This document shows positions 40,170 through 49,393 of a stretch of 64,000 nucleotides of DNA, piece by piece (position 1 is the stretch's first letter; each line of letters starts with the position of its first letter). The notes below the pieces were generated by a model. That model ran no database searches. It saw only the letters and a list, made by a program, of their open reading frames with translations, and was not told the DNA's origin. The translations under genes and the position numbers were made by a program. Location: NCBI RefSeq assembly GCF_900091725.1, contig NZ_FMBW01000057.1, positions 1 through 64,000 on the forward strand, in the 5' to 3' direction. The stretch is from Streptomyces sp. DvalAA-43 (lineage in GTDB: Bacteria; Actinomycetota; Actinomycetes; Streptomycetales; Streptomycetaceae).

Positions 40170-41030
40170 ATGACACCCACGCTCGTCCGGCACCACGGCC
40201 GCACGGAGACGTCCACCCGAACGGCCCCGGGCGACCGTGCCCGGGACTGGGCCGAGATCCAGGAGCGGATGCTGGCACCGCTGTACGAAGCGGTGTACGC
40301 ACGGCTCGAAGTGGGATCCGGTACCCGGCTGCTCTCCCTGGGCTGCGGCTCCGGTCTCTCGCTGCTGATCGCGGCCGCCCGCGGGGCGCGCGTCACCGGC
40401 GTGGACACCGACCTCGAACGGCTGGCGCTCGCCCGGACCCGGCTGCTGCCCGGTCCGGACGGCGACGCGGGGTCCCCGGCCGGGCAACCGAGGCTGCTGG
40501 AGGGCGATCCGTCCGCCGCCCGGCCGTCCGACGGCACACCGTACGACCTGATCACCGCGTTCACCCCGATCGGCTGCTCGTCCGACGACGGCGAGGGGCT
40601 CGTGGCCGCGCTGCGGTCCGCGGTGCCGCTGGCCGCGCGGGGGAGCACCGTGGTGCTCACCGGCTGGGGTCCGCCGGAGCGCTGTGCGACGGCGCCCGTG
40701 CTGCGGGTGGCGGAACGGCTGTGCGGCCGGGACCGGGCCCCGCGCACCGGCGACTGGCGGCCGTCGGGCCGGGACGACCTGGAGGAGCTGGCGTTCCGGG
40801 CCGGTCTGAATCCGGACGGTTCGGGGCGGGTGGCCTGCCCGTTCGGGTACGCGGACACGGACAGCGCGGTGCGGGGGCTGCTCTCCACCCGGCTCTTCGA
40901 CGCGGCGGTGCGGGCGACGGACCGGGCCCAGGTGGAGAAGGAGGTCACCCAGGCCCTGCGGCCGCACCGGCGCCGGGACGGCACGGTCTGGATGCCGAAC
41001 GTCTTCCGCTATCTCGTCTGCAGCACCTGA
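40170..41030 (+). CDS. Class I SAM-dependent methyltransferase
   Basis: 286-residue protein with a Rossmann methyltransferase core: motif I RLLSLGCGSGLSLLIAAARG, the acidic end of strand 2 VTGVDTDLERLALART, and strand 4 TPYDLITAFTPIGC. The second half (residues 165-286) carries helices and RRRDGTVWMPNVFRYLVC with no family-specific motif. The substrate is unknown. It is divergent from proS (238-base gap, GC-rich, no clear promoter) and converges with ftsH (41 bases between stops). Confidence 0.85.
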   Translation: MTPTLVRHHGRTETSTRTAPGDRARDWAEIQERMLAPLYEAVYARLEVGSGTRLLSLGCGSGLSLLIAAARGARVTGVDTDLERLALARTRLLPGPDGDAGSPAGQPRLLEGDPSAARPSDGTPYDLITAFTPIGCSSDDGEGLVAALRSAVPLAARGSTVVLTGWGPPERCATAPVLRVAERLCGRDRAPRTGDWRPSGRDDLEELAFRAGLNPDGSGRVACPFGYADTDSAVRGLLSTRLFDAAVRATDRAQVEKEVTQALRPHRRRDGTVWMPNVFRYLVCST

Positions 41031-41071
41031 ACGACCATCTCGTCTGCACCACCTGGCGACCGCGGCGGCCC

Positions 41072-42985
41072 CTACTTGGACAGGCGGGTGATGCCGGCCG
41101 CCCGGTAGGCCTCGGCCTCGTCCAGCGTCTCGTTGGCCAGCAGCGCGGCGGAGAGCGAGTCCAGCCGGTCCCGGTTCTCGCGCAGGAGCCGGCAGGCCAC
41201 CTCGTAGCACTCGTCGACGATCCGGCGCATCTCGCCGTCGACCGCGTCGAGCGTGGCGGGGGCCGCCGAGAGTCCGTACGCCTGCTGGGCGTCGCTCGGG
41301 ATCGCCGTCAGCCTGCCCACCTTGTGGCTCATGCCCCAGCGGCCGACCATCCCGCGGGCCAGGTTGGTGACCTGTTCCAGATCGCTCTCCGCACCGGTGG
41401 TGATCACGCCGAAGACCACCTGTTCGGCCGCCATGCCGCCGAGCGCCCCGACGATGCGGCCGCGCAGATACTCCTCGGTGTACGCGTACTTGTCGGCGTC
41501 CGGCGTCGAGAGCGTGACGCCCAGGGCGCGGCCGCGCGGCACGATGGTGACCTTGCGGACCGGGTCGGCGCCGGGCTGGACCATGCCGAGCAGGGCGTGG
41601 CCGCTCTCGTGGTACGCGGTCCTGCGGCGTTCCTCGTCGGACATGACCAGGGAGCGTTCCGCGCCCAGCTGGACCTTCTCCAGGGCGTCCGAGAAGTCGG
41701 GCTGGGTGACCTCGGACTGCCGGCGCTTGACCGCCAGGAGCGCGGCCTCGTTGGCCAGGTTGGCGAGATCCGCGCCGGTCATCCCGGGTGTCGTCCCGGC
41801 CACCTGGGCCAGGTTCACGTCGTCGGCGAGGGGGATCTGCCGGGTGTGGATCTCCAGGATCGCCTCCCGGCCGTTCCTGTCCGGCGGGCTGACCTGGACG
41901 ATCCGGTCGAAGCGGCCGGGCCGGGTGAGGGCGGGGTCGAGCACGTCGGCGCGGTTGGTGGCGGCGAGTACGACGACGCCCTCCGAGCCGGAGAAGCCGT
42001 CCATCTCGGTGAGGATCTGGTTGAGCGTCTGCTCGCGCTCGTCGTGGCCGCCCATGCCCGAGCCGCCGCCGCGGGCCCTGCCGATGGTGTCGATCTCGTC
42101 GATGAAGACGATGGCGGGGGCGACCTTGCGCGCCTCCGCGAAGAGCTCCCGGACCCGGCTCGCGCCGACGCCGACGATCATCTCGATGAACTCGGAGGCC
42201 GATGCCGAGAAGAACGGCACTCCGGCCTCACCGGCGACGGCCCGCGCCAGCAGGGTCTTGCCGGTGCCGGGCGGTCCCGCGAGCAGCACTCCGCCGGGCA
42301 TCCGGGCGCCCATCCTCCGGTACGCCTGCGGGTTCTTCAGGAAGTCCACGACGTCGTTGAGTTCGCCCTCGACCTCGTCGATCCCGGCCACGTCCTTGAA
42401 GGTGGTGCGCTTGGCGCCCTCCAGCTCCACGGGCTTGGGCGGGGCCTTGCGCCCGAATCCGCCCATCCCGCCGCCCATGCCCCTGGACATCCGCCGGGCG
42501 ATGAACACCCAGAGCACGACGAGCAGCAGCATGGGCGCGAGGGAGATCAGCAGGTTGGCGAGGAAGCTGCGCTGCTGGACGACCGGCTTGGCGGTGACCG
42601 TGACGTCGTCCTTGACCAGTTCGGCCCAGAGGTTGTCGTCCGCGAAGGCCGGCCGCTGGGTGACGAACTTGGTGTACTTTTCGTCGCTCCCCGGGACCTT
42701 CACCTCCTTCTTGAGCTGCCCCTCGATGGCATCGCCCTTGGAGTAGATCTTGGAGACATTGCCCGAGGTGACCTGCTTGCTGAACTCCGTGTACGCGATC
42801 GTCCGCTCCTCCTCCCCGTTGAAGAAGGAGAGCACCAGATTGGCGATGAGATAGACGGCGAGCGCGGTCAGCAGCAGCCCGCCCCAGCCTCCCGGCATCT
42901 TCCGGCCCGGTGCCGGGGGCGGCGGGGCGCCCTCGGAGCGCCAGGGCTGATCGGGGCGGTCGCGGGGAGGTACGGGGTTGGTCAC
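41072..42985 (-). CDS. ftsH: ATP-dependent zinc metalloprotease FtsH
   Basis: 637-residue membrane protease degrading membrane and regulatory proteins. Two N-terminal membrane helices (about 36-53 and 140-158) flank an extracytoplasmic domain. The AAA+ module has Walker A LLAGPPGTGKTLLARAVAGE, Walker B IVFIDEIDTIGR and SRH NRADVLDPALTRPGRFDR. The peptidase has HESGH in TAYHESGHALLGM and the third ligand Asp in TTGAESDLEQVT. GTG 42985 follows AGAGGAG. Unlike the usual actinobacterial FtsH of about 670-720 residues, it lacks a long acidic C-terminal tail, so it may be the second paralogue. Confidence 0.95.
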   Translation of the reverse strand: MTNPVPPRDRPDQPWRSEGAPPPPAPGRKMPGGWGGLLLTALAVYLIANLVLSFFNGEEERTIAYTEFSKQVTSGNVSKIYSKGDAIEGQLKKEVKVPGSDEKYTKFVTQRPAFADDNLWAELVKDDVTVTAKPVVQQRSFLANLLISLAPMLLLVVLWVFIARRMSRGMGGGMGGFGRKAPPKPVELEGAKRTTFKDVAGIDEVEGELNDVVDFLKNPQAYRRMGARMPGGVLLAGPPGTGKTLLARAVAGEAGVPFFSASASEFIEMIVGVGASRVRELFAEARKVAPAIVFIDEIDTIGRARGGGSGMGGHDEREQTLNQILTEMDGFSGSEGVVVLAATNRADVLDPALTRPGRFDRIVQVSPPDRNGREAILEIHTRQIPLADDVNLAQVAGTTPGMTGADLANLANEAALLAVKRRQSEVTQPDFSDALEKVQLGAERSLVMSDEERRRTAYHESGHALLGMVQPGADPVRKVTIVPRGRALGVTLSTPDADKYAYTEEYLRGRIVGALGGMAAEQVVFGVITTGAESDLEQVTNLARGMVGRWGMSHKVGRLTAIPSDAQQAYGLSAAPATLDAVDGEMRRIVDECYEVACRLLRENRDRLDSLSAALLANETLDEAEAYRAAGITRLSK

Positions 42986-43110
42986 GCGCGCTCCTCTGCC
43001 GACAGCCGTTGAAGCGACAGTAAAGGAGGAATGCGGGCAAAGCCCTCCCAGTGTCTGCCGGATGGTCCCTTGGAGGGACGGCGTACGGCAGCGGCTCCGT
43101 ACACGCCGAA

Positions 43111-43140
43111 GGGGGCGCCCGCCGGAAAGCGGGCGCCCCC
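43111..43140 (-). terminator. Perfect 12-bp hairpin after ffh
   Basis: gggggcgcccgc (43111-43122) and its exact complement (43129-43140) enclose the loop cggaaa. It lies 48 bases after the ffh stop on minus and 126 bases before the ftsH start, and should end the ffh transcript. Confidence 0.75.
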
Positions 43141-43187
43141 TCGGGGAGCTCACCGGGCCGTCACGGCCCGTCGGATCCGGGGCCGGT

Positions 43188-44735
43188 TCAGCCCATGAAC
43201 TTCTTGAACTCGTCCGGCAGCTCGAAGTTCTTGTCCTCCGGCGCGGGCAGACCCAGGGCGCCGCCCTGCGCCGCCTGCTCCCGCCGGGCCGCCGCGGCCT
43301 GCTCCTCGGCCTTGCGCTTCATCGGGTTGCCGCTCTTGCGCTTGCCCTTGGCCTGCTTGACCTGCTTCTTCTGCCGGCCGGGGCCACCGCCCATGCCCGG
43401 CATCCCGGGCATCCCCGGCATGCCGCCGCCCTGGGCCATCTTCGACATCATCTTGCGGGCCTCGAAGAACCGCTCCACCAGGTTCTTCACCGCGCTGACC
43501 TCGACTCCGGAACCCTTGGCGATACGGGCCCGGCGCGAGCCGTTGATGATCGTCGGCTCGGCGCGCTCCTTCGGGGTCATCGACTTGATGATCGCGGCGG
43601 TGCGGTCCACGTCGCGCTCGTCGATGTTGTTGATCTGGTCCTTGATCTGACCCATGCCGGGCAGCATGCCGAGCAGCTTGGAGATGGAGCCCATCTTCCT
43701 GACCTGCTCCATCTGGGCCAGGAAGTCGTCGAGCGTGAAGTCCTTGCCCTTGCTGGACGCCAGCTTGGAGGCCATTTTGGCGGCCTCTTCCTGGCTGAAG
43801 GTCTTCTCCGCCTGCTCGATCAGGGTGAGCAGGTCACCCATGTCGAGGATGCGGGACGCCATGCGGTCGGGGTGGAAGGCGTCGAAGTCCTCGAGCTTCT
43901 CGCCGTTCGACGCGAACATGATCTGCTTGCCCGTGACATGGGCGATCGACAGGGCCGCACCACCGCGGGCGTCACCGTCGAGCTTGGAGAGCACCACGCC
44001 GTCGAAGCCGACGCCGTCGCGGAAGGCCTCGGCGGTGTTGACCGCGTCCTGGCCGATCATCGCGTCGACGACGAAGAGGATCTCGTCGGGGCTGACGGCG
44101 TCGCGGATGTCCGCGGCCTGCTGCATCAGCTCCTGGTCGATACCGAGGCGGCCCGCGGTGTCGACGATCACGACGTCGAACTGCTTGGTGCGGGCGTACT
44201 CGATCGAGTCCTTGGCGACCTGGACCGGGTCACCGACGCCGTTGCCCGGCTCGGGCGCGTACACCGCGACACCGGCGCGGTCGGCGACGACGCTCAGCTG
44301 GTTGACGGCGTTGGGACGCTGGAGGTCACAGGCGACCAGCAGCGGGGAGTGGCCCTGGCCCTTGAGCCAGAGGCCGAGCTTTCCGGCGAGGGTGGTCTTA
44401 CCGGCACCCTGGAGACCGGCGAGCATGATCACGGTGGGCGCGGTCTTGGCGAACCGCAGCCGCCGGGTCTCGCCGCCGAGGATCCCGACGAGCTCCTCGT
44501 TGACGATCTTGACGACCTGCTGGGCCGGGTTCAGCGCCTGGGAGACCTCGACGCCGCGCGCCCGCTCCTTGACGTTGGCGATGAAGGCCCGGACGACGGG
44601 CAGCGCGACATCCGCTTCGAGCAGGGCGATACGGATCTCGCGAGCCGTGGCGTCGATGTCCGCCTCGGACAAGCGGCCCTTGCCCCTGAGGTTCTTGAAA
44701 GTCGCGGCAAGGCGGTCGGAGAGAGTATCGAACAC
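43188..44735 (-). CDS. ffh: Signal recognition particle protein Ffh (SRP54)
   Basis: 515-residue GTPase binding 4.5S RNA and signal peptides on ribosomes. The NG domain shows G1 MLAGLQGAGKTTLAGKLG, VACDLQRPNAVNQL, DTAGRLGIDQELMQ and LSKLDGDARGGAALS. The M domain (about 300-440) includes GMGQIKDQINNIDERDVDRT and the RNA-binding helices SRRARIAKGSGVEVSAVKNL. The Gly/Met-rich GMPGMPGMPGMGGGPG and Lys-rich tail are actinobacterial extensions. Its receptor FtsY is encoded 7.5 kb away. The ATG at 44735 is the standard start; 116 bases separate it from glnD. Confidence 0.96.
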   Translation of the reverse strand: MFDTLSDRLAATFKNLRGKGRLSEADIDATAREIRIALLEADVALPVVRAFIANVKERARGVEVSQALNPAQQVVKIVNEELVGILGGETRRLRFAKTAPTVIMLAGLQGAGKTTLAGKLGLWLKGQGHSPLLVACDLQRPNAVNQLSVVADRAGVAVYAPEPGNGVGDPVQVAKDSIEYARTKQFDVVIVDTAGRLGIDQELMQQAADIRDAVSPDEILFVVDAMIGQDAVNTAEAFRDGVGFDGVVLSKLDGDARGGAALSIAHVTGKQIMFASNGEKLEDFDAFHPDRMASRILDMGDLLTLIEQAEKTFSQEEAAKMASKLASSKGKDFTLDDFLAQMEQVRKMGSISKLLGMLPGMGQIKDQINNIDERDVDRTAAIIKSMTPKERAEPTIINGSRRARIAKGSGVEVSAVKNLVERFFEARKMMSKMAQGGGMPGMPGMPGMGGGPGRQKKQVKQAKGKRKSGNPMKRKAEEQAAAARREQAAQGGALGLPAPEDKNFELPDEFKKFMG

Positions 44736-44851
44736 GGCGCTCGTCGGTCCTCAGGGTCGGGGGCAAAGTGGATTCGGTACCCCAGGGTATCCGCCCCGGC
44801 AGAAACGATGACCCCTGCCCGGGAAATCCCGGACCCGGGCCCTGCCGTGTC

Positions 44852-47308
44852 TCACGCCCGCAGCGCGGCCTCCACCGCGTCCGCCACCGCGAGCGCCCGC
44901 TCCCCGGGCAACGGCTTCCCGTCCGTGTCCGTGACGTAGAAGGCGTCCACCGCGTTCGCCCCCAGGGTCGACACATGCGCGCTGCGCACCCGTACCCCGC
45001 TCAGCTCCAGTGCCCGGCCGATCCGGTGCAGCAGCCCCGGGGCGTCCTGGGCCCGCACCTCGATCACGGTGGCCAGCCGGGAGCCGGCCGCCGCGACGGT
45101 CACCCTCGGCGGCGGGGCCTTCACCCCGCGGCGGCGCGGGTAGGCCGCCTCGCGTTCGGCGAGCCGGGCCGCGATGTCCAGGGAGCCGTCCAGGGCACGT
45201 ACGAGGTCGGCGCGGAGCCGGGTGGCCTGCGGCAGGGAGCCGTACTCGGCCGCCACCCGCCAGCTGAGCAGCAGCAGGTCCGCGGGCTCGCCCAGCTCGG
45301 TGGGGAGTTCCACGGCGCGCAGGTCGGCGGCGCGGACGGTGAGGCGGTGCAGGGCGAGGACGCCCGCCGCCGCGGGCAGCACCCCGGGCCGGTCGGGCAG
45401 GGCGATGTGGAGTTCGACGCCGACGGGTTCCGGTTCGCCGTCCGCGTCCGGGGCCTCGGCCTGGGCGTGCAGGGCGAGGACGGGTCCGCCGGTGCGCAGG
45501 GCCTCGACGGCGAGACGTTCCTGTTCGGCGCCGGGCGCGGTGGGTTCCGGTTCCTCGGGGGCCTGGCCGGCGAGCACGGCGGCGACGCGCCCCACGAGGT
45601 CGGCGACGAGGGCCGCGCGCCAGGCGGACCAGGCGGCGGGCCCGGTGGCGAGGGCGTCGGCCTCGGTGAGCGCGTGCAGCAGCTCCAGGGTGGCGGCGCT
45701 CCCGACGGCGGTGGCGACGGAGCGGACGGTCGCCGGGTCGTCGAGGTCACGCCGGGTGGCGGTCTCCACGAGCAGCAGGTGGTGGCGTACGAGGGTGGCG
45801 ATGACGCCCACGTCGTGCTGGTCGTAGCCGATCCGGGCGGCCATGTCCCGGGCGATGACCTCACCGGCGGCGGAGTGGTCGCCGGGCCAGCCCTTGCCGA
45901 TGTCGTGCAGGAGCGCGGCGACCAGGAGGAGGTCGGGGCGGTGGACGCGCCGGGTGAGGGAGGAGGCGCGGACGGCCGCTTCGACCAGGTGGCGGTCGAC
46001 GGTCCAGGTGTGGACGGGGTTGCGCTGGGGGCGGCAGTGGACGCGTTCCCAGTCCGGGAGCAGCCGGGTGATGAGCCCTTCGGCTTCGAGCGCCTCCCAG
46101 ACGGGGACGGTGGCCTCGCCCGCGCCGAGGAGGGTGACGAGTTCCTCGCGGGCCTCGGCGGGCCAGGGCACCGGGAGCGGTGGCGCGGCGGTGGCGAGCC
46201 GGCGTACGACGTGGCGGGAGAGCGGGAGTTCGGACTGGGCGGCCGCGGCGGCGGCGCGCAGCACGAGCACGGGGTCGCGTTCGGGGCGGGCGGTGCGGGC
46301 GAGGACCACTTCGCCGTCGGCCTCGACGACACCCTCGGCGAGCGGGCTGCGTTCCGGTGCGGCCGTCCTGCCGCCGCCGAGCATGGCACGCAGCCGGGGG
46401 CGCACGGACCTGGCGCGCAGGACGCGGTCGACCTCGCGCCAGGTGACGTCGGTGGCGTACGAGAGGGTGCGGGCGGCCGCGTAGACCTGGCGGAGCAGGG
46501 CGTCCGCGTCGAGCAGGCCGAGTTCGCCGGCCACCTGGTCCTGTTCCTGGAGGGCGAGGCGGTCGGTGGCGCGGCCGGTGGTGAGGTGGAGGGCGTCACG
46601 GACGTCGAGGAGGACGCGGCGGGCCTCGGCGAGCCCTTCGCGGGGGGCGTCGGCGATCCAGGAGGCGGCGACGGCGCGCAGTGCGGTGGCGTCCCGGAGT
46701 CCGCCGCGGGCCTCCTTGAGGTCGGGTTCGAGGAGGAACCGCAGCTCGCCGTGGCGTTCGGCCCGCTCACGGCAGAGCTCGTGGAGTGCGGGCAGGCGCT
46801 TGGGGGCCTGGTTGCGCCAGTCGGCGAGGACCGTGGTGCGCATCGCGGCGACGAGTCCGAGGTCCCCGGCGACGGGCCGGGCGTCGAGCAGTCCGAGCTG
46901 TGCCTTGAGGTCCTCGCCGGCCGTCCGGCGGGCTTCGGCGGGGGTGCGTACGGAGTGGTCGAGGGCGAGGCCCAGGTCCCAGACCGGGTACCAGACGCGG
47001 TCGGCGAGGGCGGCGAGCGCCGCCGGGTCGGCGTTCCCGTCGTGCAGGAGCAGCAGGTCGAGATCGCTGCGCGGGGAGAGTTCGCCGCGTCCGTAGCCGC
47101 CGACGGCGACGAGGGCGGCGCCGTGGACGCCCGCCTGCCGGGCGGCGGCGGTGAACAGTGTGGTGAGCCAGTCGTCGGTGAGCGAGGCGAGGGCCGCACG
47201 GCGCGGCGGCCCGGACCGCGTCTTCTCCTGGAGGAGGCGTAGCCGGGCCGCCGCGTAGCCGCCGGGTTCCGGGTCTGCGGATTCGATGGTCGTTCCGGTG
47301 CGCGTCAC
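44852..47308 (-). CDS. glnD: [Protein-PII] uridylyl/adenylyltransferase GlnD
   Basis: 818-residue nitrogen sensor that modifies and demodifies PII. The nucleotidyltransferase motif is VGGYGRGELSPRSDLDLLLL, the HD phosphohydrolase motif is ALLHDIGKGWPGDHS, and two ACT domains lie at the C-terminus (VGVELHIALPDRPGVLPAAA; LATVIEVRAQDAPGLLHRIG), where glutamine binds. In S. coelicolor, as I recall, GlnD adenylylates GlnK at Tyr51. GTG 47308 begins VTRTGTTIES with AAAGG upstream and lies 28 bases after the glnK stop, making amtB-glnK-glnD one operon. Confidence 0.95.
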   Translation of the reverse strand: MTRTGTTIESADPEPGGYAAARLRLLQEKTRSGPPRRAALASLTDDWLTTLFTAAARQAGVHGAALVAVGGYGRGELSPRSDLDLLLLHDGNADPAALAALADRVWYPVWDLGLALDHSVRTPAEARRTAGEDLKAQLGLLDARPVAGDLGLVAAMRTTVLADWRNQAPKRLPALHELCRERAERHGELRFLLEPDLKEARGGLRDATALRAVAASWIADAPREGLAEARRVLLDVRDALHLTTGRATDRLALQEQDQVAGELGLLDADALLRQVYAAARTLSYATDVTWREVDRVLRARSVRPRLRAMLGGGRTAAPERSPLAEGVVEADGEVVLARTARPERDPVLVLRAAAAAAQSELPLSRHVVRRLATAAPPLPVPWPAEAREELVTLLGAGEATVPVWEALEAEGLITRLLPDWERVHCRPQRNPVHTWTVDRHLVEAAVRASSLTRRVHRPDLLLVAALLHDIGKGWPGDHSAAGEVIARDMAARIGYDQHDVGVIATLVRHHLLLVETATRRDLDDPATVRSVATAVGSAATLELLHALTEADALATGPAAWSAWRAALVADLVGRVAAVLAGQAPEEPEPTAPGAEQERLAVEALRTGGPVLALHAQAEAPDADGEPEPVGVELHIALPDRPGVLPAAAGVLALHRLTVRAADLRAVELPTELGEPADLLLLSWRVAAEYGSLPQATRLRADLVRALDGSLDIAARLAEREAAYPRRRGVKAPPPRVTVAAAGSRLATVIEVRAQDAPGLLHRIGRALELSGVRVRSAHVSTLGANAVDAFYVTDTDGKPLPGERALAVADAVEAALRA

Positions 47309-47336
47309 CCGGCTGCCTTTCGTTCGGGGGCGTCGG

Positions 47337-47675
47337 TCAGAGCGCGTCCGGGCCGCGTTCGCCGGTCCGGACCCGGACCGCGGTGTCGACCGGCACGCTC
47401 CAGACCTTGCCGTCACCGATCTTGCCGGTGCGGGCGGCCTTCACGACGATGTCGATGAGCTCGTCGGAGTCCTCGTCCTCGACCAGGATCTCGATACGGA
47501 TCTTGGGTACGAGGTCGACGGTGTACTCGGCGCCCCGGTAGACCTCGGTGTGGCCGCGCTGGCGTCCGTATCCGCTGGCTTCCGTGACCGTGAGGCCCTG
47601 GACGCCGAAGGCCTGGAGGGCCTCCTTGATCTCGTCCAGCCGGTGCGGCTTCACGACTGCGGTGATGAGCTTCAT
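47337..47675 (-). CDS. glnK: PII nitrogen regulatory protein GlnK
   Basis: 112-residue PII trimer subunit. The T-loop carries the modification site Tyr51 (GRQRGHTEVYRGAEYTVDLV), the B-loop is TGKIGDGKVWS, and the C-terminal signature includes RVRTGERGPDAL. It binds ATP/ADP and 2-oxoglutarate and blocks AmtB when unmodified. The ATG at 47675 overlaps the amtB stop by four bases (ATGA), so the two are translationally coupled. GlnD downstream is the modifying enzyme. Expression should follow the GlnR sites upstream of amtB. Confidence 0.97.
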   Translation of the reverse strand: MKLITAVVKPHRLDEIKEALQAFGVQGLTVTEASGYGRQRGHTEVYRGAEYTVDLVPKIRIEILVEDEDSDELIDIVVKAARTGKIGDGKVWSVPVDTAVRVRTGERGPDAL

Positions 47676-49024
47676 GCGTCCACCTTCTTGGTCCTCGCTG
47701 CTGCCGTGCTGCCCTGGGCGGAGCCCGCGGTACGCAGGGCCGCTCCGCCGCCCGCGCCGCTGAAGTCGTACGCGGTCTCGGCGTGTTCGCCCTGGTCGAT
47801 GCCGGAGATCTCGTCGTCCTCGGTGACCCGCATCCCGATCGTCCGGTCCAGGAGGAAGGCCAGGACCGCGGAGACGACCAGAGAGTACGCGAGGACGGCG
47901 AAGACGCCGACGGCCTGCTTGCCGAGCTGGTCGAGGCCGCCGCCGTAGAAGAGGCCCTTGGCGTCGGACTGGACTCCGCCGGTGGCGAAGAGGCCGACGA
48001 GGAGGGAACCGGCGATGCCGCCGACGAGGTGGACGCCGACCACGTCCAGGGAGTCGTCGTAGCCGAACCGGTACTTCAGGCCGACGGCCATGGCGCACAG
48101 CACTCCGGCGATCGCGCCGACCGCGATGGCGCCGAGCGGGCTGACCGCTCCGCCTGACGGGGTGATGGCGACGAGTCCGGCGACCGCGCCGGAGGCCGCG
48201 CCGAGGGTGGTGAAGGAGCCGTGACGGAGCTTCTCGTAGCCGAGCCAGGCGAGCATCGCGGCGGCGGTGGCGACCTGGGTGTTGACGAACATCACCGCGC
48301 CGACGCCGTCGTCGTTGCCGAGCCAGGAGCCGGCGTTGAAGCCGAACCAGCCGAACCAGAGCAGACCTGCGCCGAGCATGACGAGCGGCAGGCTGTGCGG
48401 CCGCATCGGGTCCTTCTTGAAGCCGACGCGCTTGCCGATGACGAGGATCACGCCGAGCGCCGCCGCACCGGCGTTGATGTGGACGGCGGTGCCGCCCGCG
48501 AAGTCGATGACCCCCATCTCGTACAGCCAGCCGCCGGCGCCCCAGACCCAGTGGGCGACGGGGAAGTAGACGACGGTGACCCAGAGCGTGATGAACAGGG
48601 CCCAGGAGGTGAATTTGACCCGGTCGGCGAGGGCGCCGCTGATCAGGGCCGGGGTGAGCACGGCGAACATCAGCTGGAAGACGGCGAAGACGTAGACGGG
48701 GATCGTGTAGCCGTCCCAGAGCTGGGTGACGCCGATCCCGCTGAGCCCGACGTAGTCCGAACTCCAGCCGAGGAAGGAGCCGACGTCGGAGCCGAAGGCG
48801 AGGCTGAAGCCGTACAGCACCCACAGGATCGTGACGATCCCGAGGCTGATGAAGCTCATCATCAGCATGTTGAGGGTGCTCTTGACGCGGACCATGCCTC
48901 CGTAGAAGAAGGCCAGGGCCGGGGTCATGAGCATCACCAGGGCGGAGCAGATCAGCATGAACCCGGTGTTGGCGGCAGACAGTGTCGGGGTGTCTGCGGC
49001 AAGCGTCGTGATGCCTGGGGGCAT
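47672..49024 (-). CDS. amtB: Ammonium transporter AmtB
   Basis: 450-residue Amt/Rh channel with eleven membrane helices and a cytoplasmic C-terminal tail that docks GlnK. Motifs are ALAFFYGGMVRVKSTLNMLM, the helix-5 signature DFAGGTAVHINAGAAALGVI with the first pore His, GLLWFGWFGFNAGSW, and VHLVGGIAGSLLVG with the second pore His. The ATG at 49024 follows GAGGAG. The 369-base upstream region carries GlnR-type boxes, so the gene should be induced on nitrogen limitation together with glnK and glnD. Confidence 0.96.
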   Translation of the reverse strand: MPPGITTLAADTPTLSAANTGFMLICSALVMLMTPALAFFYGGMVRVKSTLNMLMMSFISLGIVTILWVLYGFSLAFGSDVGSFLGWSSDYVGLSGIGVTQLWDGYTIPVYVFAVFQLMFAVLTPALISGALADRVKFTSWALFITLWVTVVYFPVAHWVWGAGGWLYEMGVIDFAGGTAVHINAGAAALGVILVIGKRVGFKKDPMRPHSLPLVMLGAGLLWFGWFGFNAGSWLGNDDGVGAVMFVNTQVATAAAMLAWLGYEKLRHGSFTTLGAASGAVAGLVAITPSGGAVSPLGAIAVGAIAGVLCAMAVGLKYRFGYDDSLDVVGVHLVGGIAGSLLVGLFATGGVQSDAKGLFYGGGLDQLGKQAVGVFAVLAYSLVVSAVLAFLLDRTIGMRVTEDDEISGIDQGEHAETAYDFSGAGGGAALRTAGSAQGSTAAARTKKVDA

Positions 49025-49160
49025 CGGCGTCTCCTCGTCTTCGGTGCGGCCGCGTGCGGGTGATGGGGAGCGGCACCACGTGCGGGACCACTGGGAAAAG
49101 GTGCGGGCCGGTTATGGCCACGAGATTCGCCCAGCGCGGTTTCCGCCGATGCCGCACGGT

Positions 49161-49196
49161 GTTTCACGGCGGTGACGAAGAGGTCCGGTGTGTTAC
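49161..49196 (-). promoter_or_regulatory. GlnR-type boxes upstream of amtB
   Basis: On minus, 49196-49181 reads GTAAC-N6-GACCT and, after four bases, 49176-49161 reads GTCAC-N6-GAAAC. The second is a perfect match to the GlnR half-site pair gTnAc-N6-GaAAc; the first matches imperfectly. They lie about 137-172 bases before the amtB start, as expected for activation of amtB-glnK-glnD in Streptomyces. I see no gene in the rest of the 369-base gap (49025-49393). Confidence 0.7.
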
Positions 49197-49393
49197 GCGG
49201 CCATGAACCACCGGTGGCGCGACCGGTGCCGGGCCCGCCCTGCGGCGGTGGCCGCATACGGTGCGGTGCCGACTCTTCCGTACGGGCACGGCAACGCGAA
49301 CCGGCCACGCCGACCACCCGCTGACCTGGCAATGGGGGGAGCCGAAGTCGGTCTGTGCGGGGTGGTCGCCGTGGCCGGGGCCGGGGGTGCTGC

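Noticed and set aside
38612..43012. A 1466-codon open frame on plus, antisense to proS and ftsH
   Set aside because: It is a GC-bias shadow: it opposes two well-identified genes, has no recognisable domain and crosses the real plus-strand methyltransferase gene.
49161..49176. A parS site, because GTTTCACG begins like the Streptomyces parS 14-mer
   Set aside because: The second half is GCGGTGAC rather than TGAAAC, so it matches a GlnR box and not parS.
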